Assembly (NCBI GenBank): GCA_001544595.2
Contig: FCOH02000010.1
Coordinates: 62,001 to 126,000 of the forward strand
Source of the DNA: Caballeronia peredens
GTDB lineage: Bacteria; Pseudomonadota; Gammaproteobacteria; Burkholderiales; Burkholderiaceae
Reading direction: 5' to 3'
Length of the DNA stretch: 64,000 bases
Position numbers and translations under genes: made by a program
Shown here: positions 62,641 through 64,000 of the stretch, one piece after another
Position numbering within the stretch: position 1 is the stretch's first letter
Layout of the letters: every line of letters begins with the position of its first letter
The notes under the pieces: model-generated
Seen by the model: only the letters and a program-made list of their open reading frames with translations
Told to the model about the DNA's origin: nothing
The model's database searches: none

Positions 62641-64000
62641 TTGCGGTGCACCGTGTCGTTGAAATCGGCTTGCATTTTTCTTTGCGTCGCGTTCGGCGTG
62701 GCCGTCACGCAGGCGCAAGCGGCGCCGGTGCGCGTGCTCGATGCGAAGTCGTCGTGGATCGGCAATACATTCGGCTTCGGCAACGGCGCGTGGACGCAGA
62801 TCAACATCACGGCCATCGCCGTCGCGCCCGATGGACGCGTGTTCACCAATTCGCCGTGGGACGAGAGCGGCGCTGAAGCAAGCGTGTATCGCGATGGCCA
62901 GATGCTCGGCTATGCCGGCGGCACGCACGGCTGGGGCGCGGCAGGCGGCAACGCGGTGGCGGTGAATTCTCGCTACGTGTATGTCGCGGTCGGCGTCGGC
63001 AACGAGAAAGGGCGGCTCGTCAAGGAAGGCATCTGGCCGCGTTCCGGCAGACACTGGACCGGCGTGTCGCGGCGCGACATCGGCGACATGAAACGCCCCG
63101 CGCCTTTCGAGGACGGCGTGGCGCAACGAGCACTGGCGAACGACAAGGATTCACGCGCGATGCTCGCGCGCAGCTTCCTGACGATCAACGATGCGCCCGA
63201 CGATGCGCATCAGGATATCGGCGGTCTGGCGGCAAGCGATGCGCTGCTGTATGTGGCGAACACGTCGCAGGATCGCATCGAGCTTTATGACGCAGCGTCG
63301 ATGCAGAAGAAGTCGCAGTGGAGCGCGCCGCAGCCGGGACGTATCGCGCTTGCATCGGATGGCTCGTTATGGGCGATCGTCGAGAGTCGCGGCGACCATC
63401 CACGCATCGTGCACTACAGCGTTTCCGGACAAACCTTGAGCGATGCGCCGCGACTCGCCGCGGACAGCATTGCGGTCGATATCGCGCTGGACAAGCAAGG
63501 ACGTTTGCTCGTGGCGGATAACGGTCCGCGTCAGCAAGTGCTGTTCGTGACGAAGGAAGGCAGTACTTTCCGCGAGTCGGGCACGCTGGGCGAGCGCGGC
63601 GGAATTTTTTCGGGCGTCGCGGGCAAGCCCGGACCGCGTCGCTTCAGTGGTCTGACGGGCGTGGGCGTGGATGCGGCGGGCAATGTCTATGTATCGACGA
63701 ACGGAATCGGCACGCACGATGGTCCGATCGGCGCGGGACTCGGTGCCACGCTGGAAAGCTATGCGCCCGATGGCACGTTGCGCTGGCAGATGCAGGGCCT
63801 GCTTTTCGTCGATGGTGCGTGGATCGATCCCGGCAGACCGGATAGCGTCTACACGGGCAACAAGCGCTTCGAGCTGGATTTGTCGAAGCCCGCCGGACAG
63901 GAATGGAAATATGCAGGCTTTCTGTCGGGGCGCTTCAGGTATCCGGATGACCCTGTATTTCACGTCGATCAATGGCCGGGCTTGCCGATCGCCCGCAGGC
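62641..64000 (+). CDS. secreted beta-propeller-like protein (partial, runs off the right edge)
   Basis: An uninterrupted frame of 453 codons reaches the window end. Start TTG at 62641 follows GGAGG at 62631-62635; GTG at 62653 is an alternative. The N-terminus is a signal peptide (SACIFLCVAFGVAVTQAQAA). The mature part has repeated blade-like segments: ITAIAVAPDGRVFTNSPW, IGGLAASDALLYVANTSQDRIELYD, VDIALDKQGRLLVADNG, LTGVGVDAAGNVYVSTNG. These resemble NHL/SMP-30-type propellers. It is divergent from gmd, so it may act on or bind the exopolysaccharide outside the cell; this is inference. Confidence 0.75.
   Translation, partial: MRCTVSLKSACIFLCVAFGVAVTQAQAAPVRVLDAKSSWIGNTFGFGNGAWTQINITAIAVAPDGRVFTNSPWDESGAEASVYRDGQMLGYAGGTHGWGAAGGNAVAVNSRYVYVAVGVGNEKGRLVKEGIWPRSGRHWTGVSRRDIGDMKRPAPFEDGVAQRALANDKDSRAMLARSFLTINDAPDDAHQDIGGLAASDALLYVANTSQDRIELYDAASMQKKSQWSAPQPGRIALASDGSLWAIVESRGDHPRIVHYSVSGQTLSDAPRLAADSIAVDIALDKQGRLLVADNGPRQQVLFVTKEGSTFRESGTLGERGGIFSGVAGKPGPRRFSGLTGVGVDAAGNVYVSTNGIGTHDGPIGAGLGATLESYAPDGTLRWQMQGLLFVDGAWIDPGRPDSVYTGNKRFELDLSKPAGQEWKYAGFLSGRFRYPDDPVFHVDQWPGLPIARR

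Overview
The window looks like a chromosome segment of a beta-proteobacterium of the Burkholderia / Paraburkholderia / Caballeronia group. Evidence: high GC with strong third-position GC bias, dense operons joined by ATGA overlaps, a complete cepacian-type bce exopolysaccharide locus, and families typical of Burkholderiaceae (YcgR, ACS-family MFS carriers, GSTs, IlvD/Edd sugar-acid dehydratase). No rRNA, tRNA, CRISPR array or intact insertion sequence was seen. Assignments were made by reading motifs and gene order; no database search was run.

Layout. (1) 1-3.4 kb: end of an NfrB-like gene, an NfrA-like outer-membrane protein and a secreted protein in the order of the E. coli nfrB-nfrA-ybcH exopolysaccharide / phage N4 receptor operon. 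(2) 3.4-14.1 kb: a MocR regulator divergent from a full Nit1C-type operon (nitBCDEFGH order: Sll0783-like protein, Nit6803-class nitrilase, radical SAM, GNAT, AIR-synthase-like protein, MSMEG_0570-like protein, flavoprotein). The operon is extended by a Pnap_2097/LnmK-like acyltransferase-decarboxylase and a B12-dependent methylmalonyl-CoA mutase whose 3' end reads antisense through a small secreted-protein gene. (3) 14.1-19.6 kb: TetR regulator, a hydrolase-LuxR fusion regulator, an orphan diiron protein, YcgR, a small membrane protein, a MarC-family protein. (4) 19.6-24.6 kb: a sugar-acid operon (L-arabinonate-type dehydratase, RraA-family protein, MFS carrier, LacI regulator) behind a perfect 16-bp LacI-type palindrome. 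(5) 24.6-29.2 kb: phosphatase, NudC, two GSTs, a degenerate receiver protein, a DUF899 protein. (6) 29.2-42.0 kb: a complete aerobic nicotinate pathway. NicA plus two molybdo-subunit genes make 6-hydroxynicotinate, NicC makes 2,5-dihydroxypyridine, NicX opens the ring, NicD and NicF remove formate and ammonia, and NicE isomerises maleate to fumarate. A NicT-like carrier and two paralogous MarR regulators go with it; mirrored 13-bp sites flank the divergent nicE/nicC promoters. (7) 42.1-64 kb: two acyltransferases, a protein built on a transposase-derived DNA-binding domain, bceA divergent from bceBCDEFGHIJK, rmd-gmd for GDP-rhamnose, and the start of a secreted beta-propeller-like gene.

Most notable: the Nit1C operon joined to an LnmK-like protein and a mutase; the nicotinate hydroxylase whose molybdenum domain is vestigial in the cytochrome subunit and intact in a separate gene; a domesticated IS5-type DNA-binding domain beside the EPS genes; and clusters of GCTAA/TTAGC sites in three intergenic regions around that locus.
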